62,000 bases of DNA from Glandiceps talaboti (GCF_964340395.1 NC_135557.1:26307614-26369613); one strand, 5' to 3'. Shown: positions 1 to 33,173, counted from the first letter of the stretch. Notes: generated by a model from the sequence alone, not told the origin. Made by a program: numbers and translations.

Positions 1-110
1 TATTATGTGTGTAATATATTAATTAAAAGTGGCACAAGCTGAGTTTATAATGTAACGGATATACTGTCTTCAACCCTTCAAACGTTTTTCCTCTTTATGT
101 TACTCCACAG

Positions 111-5252
<5,142 letters not shown>

Positions 5253-5805
5253 CGGATTTTGGCAATAATGACACGTCAAAGGAAGAACAGAGAAGATTGG
5301 AGAACTTTTTCCCAATTGGAGAACTCGGTCCATACAAGAGAACTCGGTCATATAGCGTTATATAGGAGAACTCAGCCCATACAAGAAATCTTCTAATTAC
5401 CATTTAACATTTTGACAGCTAAAGGGTAAAGTGTATACAATTCTGTCAAATTGTTGACACAATATACAGGATTAGCAATCCTCTACTGGAGTTGATATTG
5501 TAAAGTTTTAAAGTTTGTACAGCGGACGATAACCAACTCCTTGCTGCTGAAGTCTTATCAGTAATGGATAGAATAAAACAAAAAGGGGTGTAGAAGGGAA
5601 GACTTTTGTATTTCAAGCCTTGTTCTTCATCTTTCCTCTGGTGTCTATTGTATACTTGAATTATTGTAACAACAAAGGCGTCGGATGGTTTTTAACCGTG
5701 GAGCACAGGGACTTGGAATAGGCCTTATTTGTTTACAAATATTGATTTAATGTTTACGTTTACATTTTTTTCTTAAAAATATATTTTCCCTACATGGTTT
5801 TATGT

Positions 5806-5811
5806 AATAAA
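5806..5811 (+). promoter_or_regulatory. Candidate poly(A) signal for copy A
   Basis: An AATAAA hexamer 554 bases after the stop. A weaker candidate AATAAA lies at about 5571. Which is used cannot be told from sequence. Confidence 0.45.
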
Positions 5812-6195
5812 ATAACGATTTGAAAGGCTGGTGTTTTTCTTCTAAGTCAATTTGAACTGTTGTTTTGGCTTTACTACAGCTACCTTATTAATGAATCTAC
5901 GGCGTGCCCTCAAGGGGCGACACTTAGAGAATGTCGGCAACCCCTGTAACCGTTTAAAAAGACGTCTCTTTTACATGCAAAAATGTCAAAACGTTTATTG
6001 ATTTATTGAGATAATTAAACGAAGATTCGTGTACAGGACGCACACATTATCAGTCCTGGGAATACTATTATATTTCATACGTATTTGCCATTGAACTAAA
6101 AATAAACACTCATCCATTGATACCACCAATATTCACACATTTGGGTGTCGTCCCATTACCAGAGACCTTGATGAGACAAAGCCTCTTTCCTGATT

Positions 6196-6375
6196 GTATT
6201 GTATTGTATTGTATTGTATTGTATTGTATTGTATTGTATTGTATTGTATTGTATTGTATTGTATTGTATTGTGTTGTGTTGTGTTGTGTTGCGTTGCATT
6301 GTATTGTATTGTATTGCATTGCATTGCATTGCATTGCATTGCATCGCATCGCATCACATCGTATTGTATTGTATT
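6196..6375. repeat. Pentanucleotide array (ATTGT)n drifting to (ATTGC)n and (ATCGC)n
   Basis: About 36 pentamers. The first two thirds are ATTGT with GTTGT blocks, then ATTGC, then ATCGC/ATCAC, then ATTGT again, so variants occur in homogeneous blocks. All reading frames through it are repeat artefacts. Confidence 0.95.
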
Positions 6376-8558
6376 GATTTTTCACTAATGTATGAACAAT
6401 AAAACATACACTTACAGACACTAAAGTTACACTAGTTAAGGGCATGACAAAATAGCTGTAACAGAGCTAATGAGACGTATTGCCCCGCCACCTGATTAAA
6501 CATTACCTCAATACAGTTTTAAGTGAATACTATTACACTCAGCAAGAATGTATTGAAAAACTTACAAATCTGAATATTATTTGTATAACAAGTAATCGTA
6601 ATATACTCATGGGAAAATTGATACATGCATTTTTGATGAAGTTATGTAAAAATAGAATAACAAATTTATGCGAATATATAATGTAGTAATTACCATTTGA
6701 AAACAACTCTTAAACATCTGTTTTTGAGATCTGCTGGTAGGAAGTTCCAAATTAAAAGCATGTTGGCCTTGGGTTAGCTTTGCTCTAAAGATGTAATTGT
6801 GTATGGATCGTATATCGTAACAATGTAGTATTTCAATTTGTTTGAAATAATCAGTATCACATCTTGCGTAATTGCAACATTTAAGGTCATAAATGAATGT
6901 TAATGTTTTAAATTTACACAGCTCGTAAATGTTCAAAGTCTAAATATTGGACCTGACAGTTCACGTCTATCTGAAAAATCTATTAGTCGCATTACCTTTT
7001 TCTGCAAAGATAAAGATTGGTTTCAATGTTGATTAATATGTATGACAACATATTTCGATGCAGTAAAACTGATGTGGTAAAATAAGGTAATTGTGAATTG
7101 TCAACAATACTGATTTAAAAACATACTAGTATTAGTATTGACATAATTTTGAGATGATACCAATTAGTGGGCTGGTTTTCCTAATTTGTTTTTGTGCATG
7201 TTCTTTCCATATTAGATTACAGTCGACATCAATGCCCAAATATGTCAACAAATCAACTCTCTTTAAAGATACATTATCAGCATTATCAATTTATTATCAG
7301 TATTATCAACTTATTATTAGTGTGTTATCAACAATACCAAGATCTGGTCTGACATCAGTATTCAGTATGCTCATTAGTTACATTCTGAACCCCAACCTGT
7401 CGTCTGAGCACAACCGTACCAAGATATGGTCTGACATCAGTATGCAGTGGAAACCTAATTTTCTGTTTAATACTCCGGAGGAGGGCTCTTCTATTCAAAA
7501 TTAATTATAAATTAATTGATTAACTAATCAATTAGAGTGAATTACGAACATTTAACCGACTTGGAACTGAACTGATATTGTCTGCCCATGGATGTATTAG
7601 TAGCCCCTAATATATCCTTGGTCTGCCAGAGACGATAGGTCAGATTATGTGAAACTCGGCAAACGTTTTGTTCCCACTTTGTACTTTCTTTGTTTGTGCC
7701 CCATAGACTATAGTTTAACGTACATACTTTGGAGACGTAAATAATTTTGACCTTGCGTCCTTGCACATGAGTTGCAACACAGTAAACAACCAAGGTCGTA
7801 ATGAGAGTTCAGTGACTTACTCAAGTTATAGTCTGCAATTGACAGCACAGTAAGTATCTACGTCTGAAAGGTGGTTCAACTAAAATCGACAGGTGGGTGA
7901 TATTTCTTACTTAGTTATGTTTGCAAGTGGACATCAAAATATCGACTAATTTCACTTTTGTTATGCATGTTTATTTTATGAAATACGAGCAGTAAGCTCC
8001 CGGAGTAAAACCCGGAGACTTCTCCACTGTCTATTAGTAAACTTATGAATAGTCAGTACACACAAACACACATACACAGGCAGCCTGTTACGTTGATTAC
8101 GTAACACTCAAACTGGAAACCGAACTTTAAAACTGAAACTAGTATTGTTGTTACATGTTGTCTCAAACCACTATACATATGTCTAGTGGTCTGTTGATGC
8201 AAGCTGTTTGATGGGTGCTGGTAATAATGTAATAGGTGCTTTGAGCCTAGTTTTGGGAAAGTGCTATGATAAGCATAATTGACGTAGGAACACAGGAGAG
8301 GTGACTGACACATTATGCAAATGAGGGATTGGTTGACAATGGTCTTACTCGACCAAGGACTCAGACTCGGCCAAGGATATTCTGATATTAAACATAGGCA
8401 GTGAACGGGACTGTCTATCAACAATCATACAGACAGAATTCGCTCCAGCCTGAGGCATTAACACATCTGAACAAATTTACTTCGTTTTCCTTTAGGACTT
8501 AGAACCTTTACAATACACAGTCACATAGTTTCAGTCTGGGCTCTGTAGGCCTCTGACG

Positions 8559-8765
8559 TCAGAACTGAATGGATTCCAAGTTGTACGTACACGCAATAAT
8601 TCTAGTATGAAATGCCAGCTTCTGGATTGTACTTGGTGTCTTTTCCCTCCCAATAAGAGTCAAGTATTTTTCAAATGTTTGGATGATTCTTGTAGTAATA
8701 ATGTTTGGTGGAAGTTTGTTCCAGACGTTGACTGACCAATAACGGGACTTTGTTTTTGTGCGTAT
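8559..8765 (-). pseudogene. LINE (non-LTR retrotransposon) C-terminal fragment, antisense
   Basis: The complement of about 8765-8559 reads an open frame ending in TGA. It contains SRYWSVNVWNKLPPNII and RIIQTFEKYLTLIG, the typical end of CR1/L2/jockey-type reverse transcriptase ORFs (W...LP..I....S...FK..L). Only this tail is present, a 5'-truncated relic about 280 bases upstream of copy B exon 1. Confidence 0.7.
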
Positions 8766-8790
8766 ATTAAAAGTGCATTGTTATTATCAC

Positions 8791-8985
8791 GATGAGTTAG
8801 GAACACGTCCTACCTCAATTTCATTATTCGCAACGTGTTACGTAAAGAGCGCGGAGTTAGGAACACGTCCTACCTCAATTTCATTATTCGCAACGTGTTA
8901 CGTAAAGAGCACGGAGTTAGGAACCCATCCTACCTCCATGGTATTATTAGCAACGTGTATTATTAGCAACGTGTTACGTAAAGAG
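8791..8985 (+). repeat. 60-bp tandem repeat upstream of copy B (three copies)
   Basis: Two near-identical units begin gagttaggaacacgtcctac and a third is degenerate. Each contains aacgtgttacgt, with ACGTG/ACGT cores. The array ends about 60 bases before the exon 1 start codon, so it would lie in the promoter or 5' UTR if transcription starts nearby. Confidence 0.8.
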
Positions 8986-9043
8986 TAGAAGTGTAGAAAG
9001 GGTAATCTTTGCGACCACTATCTTCAGGAAATTACCACAGACA

Positions 9044-24331
<15,288 letters not shown>

Positions 24332-24589
24332 CAGATTATGGCGAATGAATCGTGAATGAATCGGCAGAACAGCCTAGTTAGACAATTTGTCACGAGTTGT
24401 CGATGATACTTATCTAGCAATATCGTTCTAGCAGCACTGTTAAATAGTCGTGATAACATGTATAGCCTTATACTTTGTAGAATCGAAGAGCAAGAGGCTG
24501 TTATGTCAGCTTTTCAAATCACTTTGAAAAAAAAACCCGTCTTGAATTGACGAGATCATCATAACCTTGTCTTTATCATAACTAATTTT

Positions 24590-26120
24590 ATATGATCATC
24601 AATATGGCTTCCGCCAAAAGTATAGTACAAAATTGTCTGTCGTTAACATAGTAAATTATCTCCTAAAGCAATTAGACGAAGGTAGAATTACTCTTGGCAT
24701 TTTCATTGATTTCTCTAAAGCTTTTGACACTATCAACCATCGTATATTATTGTCTAAACTCGAGCATTATGGCATCAGAGGTATACCCCTGATGTGGTTC
24801 CAGGACTACTTTTGTAATCGCCAACAGTATGTTAGCTCTGACGATGTCAACTCGATATGCTTGCCTATTTCATGTGGAGTTCCACAGGGATCAGTTTTGG
24901 GTCCTACACTATTCTTACTTTACATTAATGATCTTCCACTCTCTTCCTCATTCTTTGACTTCAGACTGTTTGCAGATGATTCCAACCTTTTTCACACATT
25001 CCCTCAATACCTCAACAATATTGACCTTTCATCAGTGAACACCGAGTTTGAAAAAGTGATAGATTGGTGTACTGCAAATAAACTAAGTATTAATGAGAAA
25101 AAGACAAAATTCATGTTTATTAGAGGCCGTAGAAAAGAAATGAATATTAGTGGAACCATGTGCATTAATGGTAACGTTATCGAGCAAGTTGATTCTGCAT
25201 CTTTTGTTGGCATCGTCTTTGATAACCATCTTTTATGGAATATGCACATTGACGCTGTCAATAAGACTATTAGGAAAAAAATAGGAATCATTTATAAACT
25301 TAGGGACTTTGTACCCAAAAATATACTTATTTTACTATATAAAACTTTCGTCCAACCACATATAACGTACGGTATTGAAGTCTGGGGAAGCACTTTTTCC
25401 TCCTATTTGAATTGTATTTTACTAGCTCAAAAAATGGCTGTGCGAGCAATCACACATAGCCAGTCCATGACACATTCTTCACCACTTTTCAACACTCTAG
25501 AAATTCTTGATGTACATAAACTGCACAGGTTTTTGGTCAGTACCTTTGTTTATGATTTGCTGCACAATAACTTACCACACTCTGTTGATGAATACTGCAA
25601 TGTGTTAAACTATGAGTACAATACACGACAAAAAGAACAAAATAATTTATGCGTACCTACTGTGAAAACATTCTATGGTAAACAGTCAATGACATACACA
25701 GGTGCAGTTACATGGAATTCAATACAACACAGCACAAGAAATGAACCACGAAGGCAGCGATTCAAGTCATCACTATGTAAAGATTTACTAAAAGAGTATG
25801 TAATATAACATTGTACAGTTCTAATGTAATATATGACTTCTTTTCATTATGGCACTCATATACTAGTATATAGGGGGGGGGGGTGAGGGGAGGGGGTTAA
25901 GGGTAGAGCTACTTTTTGTATATTTATTTGCACTCTAAACTTGTACCATTATTTACTTTGGCCAGGGGTCAGACACGATTAGCATAGCTATTTTCTGACT
26001 CCTGTTATCCGATCTAGTTTGCTTTTCCTGTATTTACGTTTGTATTGTACTTATTTTTGATCGGGTAATAAAATATATATCATATCATATCATATCATAT
26101 ATCATATCATATCATAATAC
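24590..26120 (+). mobile_element. 5'-truncated LINE (CR1/L2/jockey-like) with 3' tail
   Basis: Begins about 250 bases after the copy B stop, mid reverse transcriptase (HQYGFRQKYSTKL), and runs to an AT-rich 3' UTR with a G-rich stretch (25863-25890), the hexamer aataaa and a tail of (ATATC)n units at 26072-26120. Microsatellite-like tails of this sort are typical of CR1/L2-type LINEs. Confidence 0.9.
24594..25808 (+). pseudogene. LINE reverse transcriptase, C-terminal two thirds
   Basis: Open for about 404 codons to TAA. RT blocks in order: FIDFSKAFDTINH (first catalytic Asp), CGVPQGSVLGPTLFLLYIND, LFADDSNLF (catalytic FADD), LSINEKKTKFM and SFVGIVFDNHLLW, then the C-terminal VQPHITYGIEVWG and GAVTWNSIQHS blocks. 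The RT active-site aspartates are intact and no stop interrupts the frame, so the insertion is young. The endonuclease domain and the RT N-terminus are missing, so it cannot be autonomous. Confidence 0.93.
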
Positions 26121-26479
26121 AGAAAAATGCGTCGTTCAGCATGTACGTATGGTACCGGTCTTTGTTTCAAAATCCCTCTCTTCATGGGTCATACCAAAAT
26201 GTAGGTGGGGGTGACAGTATTAACCTTGTGTTTATAAAAAGGATAGTTTGGCGTAAACGAATCGGCCTTTCTGGGCCACCAAAGAGAACTACGTACCATG
26301 CCTTAAAATGTACACAGTGTTCGATAGTTAACTCTGGGCATTGCCATTTGACAGAATGCCAATACTTGATATATATAGAGTACTGAAATAGCCATATACC
26401 CGTTATGCTTAGGTATGGAGAGGTATAGATTGTATAGATTACAATTCATTTTGACTTCACGATTAACATTGATTACTCT

Positions 26480-26650
26480 AGTCAAATGTTGGGGAGATTT
26501 ATGTACTTCATGCCGACCTTACCACACTAAGAAGTGCAAACGTTGGGGGGGGGGGGATTTATGTACTTCATACCGACCTTACCACTCTAAGAAGTGCAAA
26601 CGTTGGGGGGATTTACGTACTTCTTACGGACCTTACCAGACTAGGAAGTG
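26480..26650 (+). repeat. Roughly 55-63-bp tandem repeat, three copies
   Basis: Units of the type gatttatgtacttcataccg ... ctaagaagtgcaaacgttggg, separated by G runs of different length. No gene recognised. Confidence 0.85.
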
Positions 26651-26699
26651 CATTTTAGAGGCATATAATGATGAGAATACTTTTATGATCATAGTCTTA

Positions 26700-27401
26700 G
26701 AATAAGGGAACAATTATGGTGTACGAACCGTTGCCTTGGAAACTACACGTAGACGTGGGTCACATGGAAACCATAACATTTTCATCATATACTGTCCCAT
26801 TAAACTAGTTCTTGTGAGAGACTTATTTTTCGGAAACCATTCTGAAATAAAGAAAGAAGTAAACACGAAAATAGTGGAAAAAGATAATTTGCGAAAACCA
26901 ATTTGGTGCGAAAATGCGGATCACGGTTACTTATGAGTGAATAATATAAAAACCATTCAAGGTTCCCTCATCAAAGAGTGACATCATTCACTCATAAAAG
27001 TTGACCTCAAAATACGCCATGATAATTATGTTTTATTTGAATGATTGGAACTGCATATCTCATTATTCTCAAACTTACAATTCGATACTAAGTCGAGTCA
27101 CACATTAAAGGGTATACGGTAGTGAAACAGTAGGGAAATTATCTTTACCATTGAGACCATCAAATAAAAAATTATGACATACTATAGTATCCAAACTTGG
27201 TGTCCACAGGACACATTCAAGCCAGGGCGATACCAGATAAAGAAATGTTATTACATATCCTGCCACATTTAAAAGATTAAAAGACTTGCTAGATCATTTA
27301 TTTCTACTAGAAACCACCCATCCCCTCAAAAAAGGAAAAAAAGAAAAAAATACAATACCACACTTGAACTAGGTGAATTCGCAACGTTGTCAGTGTATTC
27401 C

Positions 27402-27448
<47 letters not shown>

Positions 27449-27637
27449 CGCGTGCGTGTGCGCGTTATGAATGGAATGAAATTACAAGCTAGTACTCTGC
27501 CATAAAATCGATTACCTAATGAGCATGCGCAATGACGGATTTGTCTTTAGGTAATGCATGATGTCATCAAAAAATAATGTTTTTAATAAAAAAAATTTAA
27601 TTTGTGATTTTTTTATCTTCATACGAAACCCAAAACA
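26700..27637. other. Non-coding stretch
   Basis: No gene or mobile element recognised. A (TG)n run lies at 27401-27444. Confidence 0.6.
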
Positions 27638-28010
27638 CTAGTGGAAGACAGACTATGTAAACATTGTAAAGAAATAGAAGATGAAAGACATCATCTAATT
27701 CATTGTAAATTATATACAAAACAAAGAGAAAAAATGTTTGATATTATTACTACTGTAAACCCAAATTTTATACATTTAGATGGAGTAGAGCAATTTATAT
27801 GTATACTACAATCAAAACATAAGGATATTATAACTGCTCTTTTCATATACCTGAATAGTAGTAAATAGACAAACACGAACTATTCTATACTAAGATATTT
27901 ATAACTTAGTTATTTACTTAGATTATTATTAACTTTTATTTCTTTTAAATACCAAATTAGAAATGTAAAATGTTCAAAACGGTTGAAATAAAGATTTATC
28001 TTATCTTATC
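27638..28010 (+). pseudogene. LINE 3' fragment with (TTATC)n tail
   Basis: Frame 27641-27868 encodes RLCKHCKEIEDERHHLIHC, the C-terminal C..C.....EDE.H....C motif of CR1-like LINE proteins. A stop just upstream shows truncation. It ends in aataaagatttatc with repeated ttatc units, a LINE-type 3' tail. Confidence 0.78.
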
Positions 28011-28380
28011 TGATGTAGACGAAGTGCCAATACTGTGTCAACAACGTTATCAGTCATGCGATAGATTGGCCTAACGGACTTACATGTATCGCCTATAACG
28101 ATTTCAACAGCTTTTCTGATTGAAATACTTGTCTGTTTATGGATGTTCAAATTTTAATGATTCTATTACAAAAATCAGATTTAAATTGTTCTCCTTTCAC
28201 ACGTGAATAATACTTTCACTTGACACATAGCATCTTCATACCTGGTCTTCATACATATCCGACATACATTTGAATAATAAATTTAGATATGAGTAGAAGT
28301 ATTTGAGATTAACTGACCCATTTTTGAAGTAATTTTGTAATAATGGAAATTGATAATTAGATTGAGTGCAAGGAATCCAT

Positions 28381-28914
28381 GACAAATTGCGTCCAACTCC
28401 AACACTGCATCGGCCATAAGCAATAACACTCATATACCTTATTGCTTTGTGTTTCTAAAGATTATAAGTGTAACGATGCGAGCGCCCTCTCTGTTGAAAT
28501 ATGAAATAGTGGAGGAAATGATACGTAATTTTTTAGCTCGAGACAATCATGCCACATTACTTCTGTTTTGATTCAACAGTAATAAAGTTAAGGGTATCAT
28601 AATTATTGCTTCTGAGATTATTAAATGCAACAGATGCAACATTTGGTATTGAGTGGATGTAATTGGTCACTCCTAAATATGGAGCAGGCTTGTGATATTT
28701 TAATCTGAGTGTTTTCACTATGTAATACTCAAATATGGATTATAATGCTTTCGCTGTTGTTGTTTTCATATTTCAACAGAGAGCGAGGGCACTCACCTGG
28801 TTGCACTTATAACTTGATCTTCAAAAACACAAGCAATAAGGAGTAAAAGGGGTGGGTGTCATTGCTTATGGCTGATGCAGTGTTGGAGTTGCAGAAGGGT
28901 TGGATGCAATTTGT
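28381..28914. mobile_element. Long inverted repeat (foldback/MITE-like element)
   Basis: Left arm 28381-28506 is complementary, with indels, to right arm 28764-28914. Shared blocks read on the right arm: tttcatatttcaacagagag, cattgcttatggctgatgca and gtgttggagtt. The spacer is about 260 bases. Similarity stops at the outer gcaatttgt on both sides. No target duplication could be recognised with confidence. Confidence 0.82.
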
Positions 28915-29574
28915 AACCGATTGCAAAGTAATACACTTATTTGCACAATGATAAGCTTTTTCTGATCAAATGTTAATGATTTTTATAATTGGCAGACAGA
29001 ATCGTGCTTGTTTTATCATAGAAAATGGAGAAGCTGCTCCATATTTACTGACAAGTTTACAAACGGACATACGTCGTCAGATATCGTCTGAAACGTGATG
29101 GAAACAGTGCGTTCAGCTAATTTTGAGAGATAATGTTGTTTGCAGGCATACGACAGTGAAAATTCACTTTTCGCGAGGTTTTTGAGATTATGGTATCTTC
29201 GTACTCACGATAGATTGATAACTTGTATTTCGAACTTCTAGTCTGTGTGATCTGTTCGCTGACAAATTCAATATCCACAATGAGAAACGGAGGGAGTCTA
29301 TCTGATCCACTGTAGGATGAACCTGTCATCCCACAGACGACACAGTGGTAGTGTACATGTGAAAGGCAAGGGCATACAGTCAAATGATACCAATGAGCTG
29401 ACGTCTGATACATGTGTTTATCATTTGGTGTGCAAGGTAAGTTTAATTCATCTTGTACCTGTACTAAATTTATTAAATGTATGAATACATTCAGTTCTGT
29501 CATTTAATTTGAACCAACATTTCTATCGTTGTTGGAAGAGTTAACGTTGATTTACAGCCTATTTCATGTTAGTG
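28915..29574. other. Non-coding stretch
   Basis: No recognisable gene. A 128-codon open frame on the minus strand (29117-29503) shows no family motif. Confidence 0.5.
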
Positions 29575-30335
29575 TTCACCTGGCTCTGTCTAATACAACC
29601 ACGTCACACAGAAACCAATAAAAAACTGCACATGTTACACTTTAAGATAACAAGATTAAATTAAATACAGCAACATTTGTGTAATTGATATGAAGTAATG
29701 TAAATCCATACGCGTGCAGACATCAAAACACTGGCACCCTACTGTCTGCGTGTAATAATAATAATGTTGTGTTTTTATATAGTGCTTTCCCACTCCGTGC
29801 TCAAAGCGCTTTACAGTTATTACCCCTGGCTCGGATCAGAACGGCACAACGGCCATGTAGTCTTCCTCAACTCCCCGAGGAGCATACAATCCATTGCAGC
29901 CATTTCAGCGGATAGGATTAAAGCCTTCACATTGCAACCTACATCCTACCAGGTCCCCAATTATACAACTGGGTTGACTGAGGCACAGTCGTGGTTCAAA
30001 TCTTGCCCAAGGACTTTAGCCACTCAGAAACAAACAGCAGGCAGCGACAGGGCTCGAACGAACCTGCAACCTGTAGATTCCAAGCCGGTCGCGCAAACCA
30101 TTCACCCATCATGACTCCATTAAAGATAACAAGATTAAAAGTAAATACAGCAACATTTGTGTAATTGTACTACCAGTACGTTTAACTGGTTTATTTCGAA
30201 GACTTGTAGACATAATGTAGCATGTGATCTTGCTACATCAAGTTTCTTACTAGTCTCTGCAAGGTTGTATCAAAACAGAGCAATATTATATATTAATCTG
30301 CAATGGGCTGTAGATCTTCTGAGAACTTATTACCC
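29575..30335 (+). mobile_element. Dispersed repeat, copy 1, interrupted by another element
   Basis: 29575-29745 and 30118-30335 together match the uninterrupted sequence at 42545-42905. Shared blocks: taagataacaagatta, gcagacatcaaaaca, ggtttatttc, aaaatgtagca/ataatgtagca, ggttgtatcaaa and atgggctg. A 45-bp segment (aagataacaagattaaa ... tttgtgtaattg) is present on both sides of the insert. Confidence 0.78.
29751..30117 (+). mobile_element. SINE/MITE-like element nested in the dispersed repeat
   Basis: Begins with a short (TAA)n run and tttttatatagtgctttccc ... gctcaaagcgctttacag, a pattern seen in short interspersed elements of many aquatic animals (from memory). It contains ggttcaaatc (29994-30003), close to a tRNA B box, and gggctcgaacgaacctgcaa near the right end. 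No coding capacity. Confidence 0.55.
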
Positions 30336-32151
30336 AAGCCCCAAAGGAATACGCACTTCAAGATGTGGCAGTTCATGAATTATTCAGGAAGAAAACTGTT
30401 TGCATTTCATGGTGCTCCCCGATGAGACTGTATTTTGAATAAATTTGAATAAATTGTCGCAAAGCTGAATGTATTTCAATAAAACCCCATAAATGTGATA
30501 TTTATCTATTGTGGGTAAAATATTAAGGTGTTCCACAATATTCAAGAATATTGAGCTTTATGAGGAGGACTGGAAATGTTGAGTATTGTCATTTGACGAA
30601 TGAGTTTTAGTCAAAGTCAAATGGGAAAGAAGTTCCACGCATCACTGCGTACCATATATGCATAACACGTCACCATTTGTATTTTATCGCCTCACACCAC
30701 AGCGAATTCCAAAACGTCAGTAAGAATCTACAACTGCGATAAAATAATACAATAATATAAAAACACACATCTTGATCCATATTTAATGTATACTAGCTGT
30801 GACTGATTCATTTTATTTCACCAAAAAGGGTGACAGAACTTAGACTGGGAAAGTGTACATGAAAAAAAAACATGCATTCAAGACACTTTACTAATTTGAA
30901 TAAAGTAATTGCTATTGGAGATACATGTGTTCACTTAATATAATTGAACAAAATTACAAATGTGTCGAATGTCATTTAATAAGCACGTGGTTCAAACCAA
31001 CATTATTATGGTTCATGTCGGACTATATATAGTCTGGCAATGCTGTCAAACACAACGTCGATAGCGCCCCCTAACTACGTTGCTATTTCCGTCGACTCAA
31101 ATGTAACTAAAATAGACAGTGTTCGTCAGAAGACTATAATATGTATCGTATATATTTGCGATCGAAGTTGATCATTTTGCGTTTATGTTGTTATTTTACT
31201 TAATAGATAACAACACTTTTACTGCTGAATGAATGAATGAATGAATGAATGAATGAATGAATGAATGAATGAATGAATGAATGAATGAATGAATGAATGT
31301 AAACAAAACGCACATCAACCACAATCCCGCTTTACTTAGAAATATCAGCATTGATCATTATGTATGTGTTAGGATGACTCCATTTTTCTTGTTTCTTAGA
31401 CCGACCCAAATTTTCAGCTCTGACATCAAAATATGTTTTTCTTTAATTTTCGCCCACCTCTAACATTTTGCAGAACAGCACCCTCTATGCCAATATTAAG
31501 CAAGTGTCGACTGTACATATCATCTACAGTCATGGCAGCGGCGACGATGCTTGTACACGAACAGAGCGTTTATTTTTTTCGTGATGGAAGTTATTCAAGT
31601 AGGGGTAGGGTTTTAGAGGAAAGGCAATGGCTTTGTGGTTTACCAAAATAAGAAGATAGAGAGGAGGGAAAGGAGAGGCAGAGAAACATGAAGAAGAGTT
31701 TTTGCTGTTTTTTTAAATCGATCGACCGACCAATAGTTGCTATGGAAAATTAATGAGAAACAAAAACAAATAGGGTCACCCTTATGTACAGCCTTCTGAC
31801 GAAAACTCCCAGTGTCAGCTGTAATCAGGACGCTAACATATTTATGAGGAGTTGATATGATAAGTTAATATTGACAGAATATTGACAGCAATTGCACAAT
31901 TCTGTGGCTCGGGGGTACGTTTGTTTTAGAAAAATCATTGCGCCCATAAACAATATTTGATGTCCAAAAATGGAAGTCCCATGGCAACTGTAATAATCTA
32001 TTCCGTACTATACTATGGTGATGGTGAGTTTCCCATGTCTACCTCTATGTCATGTGGAACGTCAACAACAGTGGATGACATATTTCATGAACGTTTTAAA
32101 TGTTAAAACAGAAGTGAAAGCCAGGCACTTTAACAATCTACGATGCATTGC
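30336..32151. other. Non-coding stretch
   Basis: AT-rich with no gene recognised. It contains a (GAAT)n microsatellite at 31227-31298. Confidence 0.6.
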
Positions 32152-32305
32152 CTTTGTTTCTACGGCTTAAAATAGAATGGAGAAAGCATTTTAATAGGTT
32201 GGTGTTCCTACGGCTTAAAGTACAATGGAGAAAGCATTTTAATAGGCCTTTGTTTCTACGGCTTAAAATACAATGGAGAATGCATTTTAATAGGCTGGTG
32301 TTTCA
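32152..32305 (+). repeat. 49-bp tandem repeat, three copies
   Basis: Unit: tgtttctacggcttaaaata then caatggagaaagcattttaa and taggctggt, with small changes. Confidence 0.9.
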
Positions 32306-32386
32306 TATCGGATCATCAAATTATATTGAGTCTGACATTCAATAATGATTCAATAATATTGTCATGTTAGGATACGATCCCATTTG

Positions 32387-32387
<1 letters not shown>

Positions 32388-32440
<53 letters not shown>

Positions 32441-32453
32441 AACAACAACAACA
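32388..32453. repeat. (AAC)n microsatellite
   Basis: About 21 AAC units with one taa interruption. The poly-Asn frame is an artefact. Confidence 0.96.
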
Positions 32454-33173
32454 TCCTCATCTTGCATTTAAACTATTCTCATATGTGGCGCGATGAAAAC
32501 AGCGATTTCACCAACAACACATATCTTGTTGGGCTTTTACAATTGTTCAGAACGGTTGTGATATTCATACTTACACATATTTTGATGAAACAACTTAAAA
32601 AACAAGAAGCCCATGAAAAATTAATATTTAGCAGGTGCACGATATTAAAACCCTCCAAGGTAAATATTCTTAATGACTTAGAAAAAATCACCAAGTCGAT
32701 TACATTCCAAAAATTCGCTTGAAGCAAATTGACGTAATGAATGCACGGTCGTTTTTTTCTTGGTTCAATTTTTCTTCATTAATCTCAAAGTTTAATCGAA
32801 ATAGCTTCAACATTACGTATGGGATACAAATATATTTAATTGAGACCAACCGAGGGCATGTGGTTTCGCACGCGGACAGGAATACTATCACAGAGTACAG
32901 TAATTGCTTTTTCCGAGATGTCTGACTAGATACTTATCAAACCAGCGATGCATTGCTAATTTCGTGAATTCAATATTAAAATGAATTAAGATCATATCTA
33001 TTTACTGATATTTCTAGATGCAAAACACAATCAAATACACTATTAATATTTTACCGAGTTTATAACCTCGTTGGAAAATATTTCTGATACATATTAGACC
33101 AGAGTTGCATGCATATGTTTAAAAGTACACTAGGGAATACGTCTGTAGACACTTGACTGGAATGTAAACAAGT

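Larger units (their letters stand above)
5253..8558. other. Intergenic / 3' UTR of copy A
   Basis: No coding region is supported. Homology to the 3' flank of copy B ends within about 20 bases of the stop. The stretch contains the candidate poly(A) signals, a pentanucleotide array (6196-6375) and a short partial duplication near 7335 and 7420 (accaagatctggtctgacat and a variant). The rest is unique AT-rich sequence. Confidence 0.7.

Noticed and set aside
7154-7504. 116-codon frame with hydrophobic start
   Set aside because: Contains local sequence duplications and low-complexity YYQYYQ stretches, and no family motif.
29117-29503. Minus-strand 128-codon frame
   Set aside because: No recognisable domain, no splice-compatible neighbours and no repeat origin identified. 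Length alone is not enough.
30157-30378. 73-codon plus-strand frame
   Set aside because: Lies inside a dispersed repeat that is broken in its second copy at 42.7 kb.
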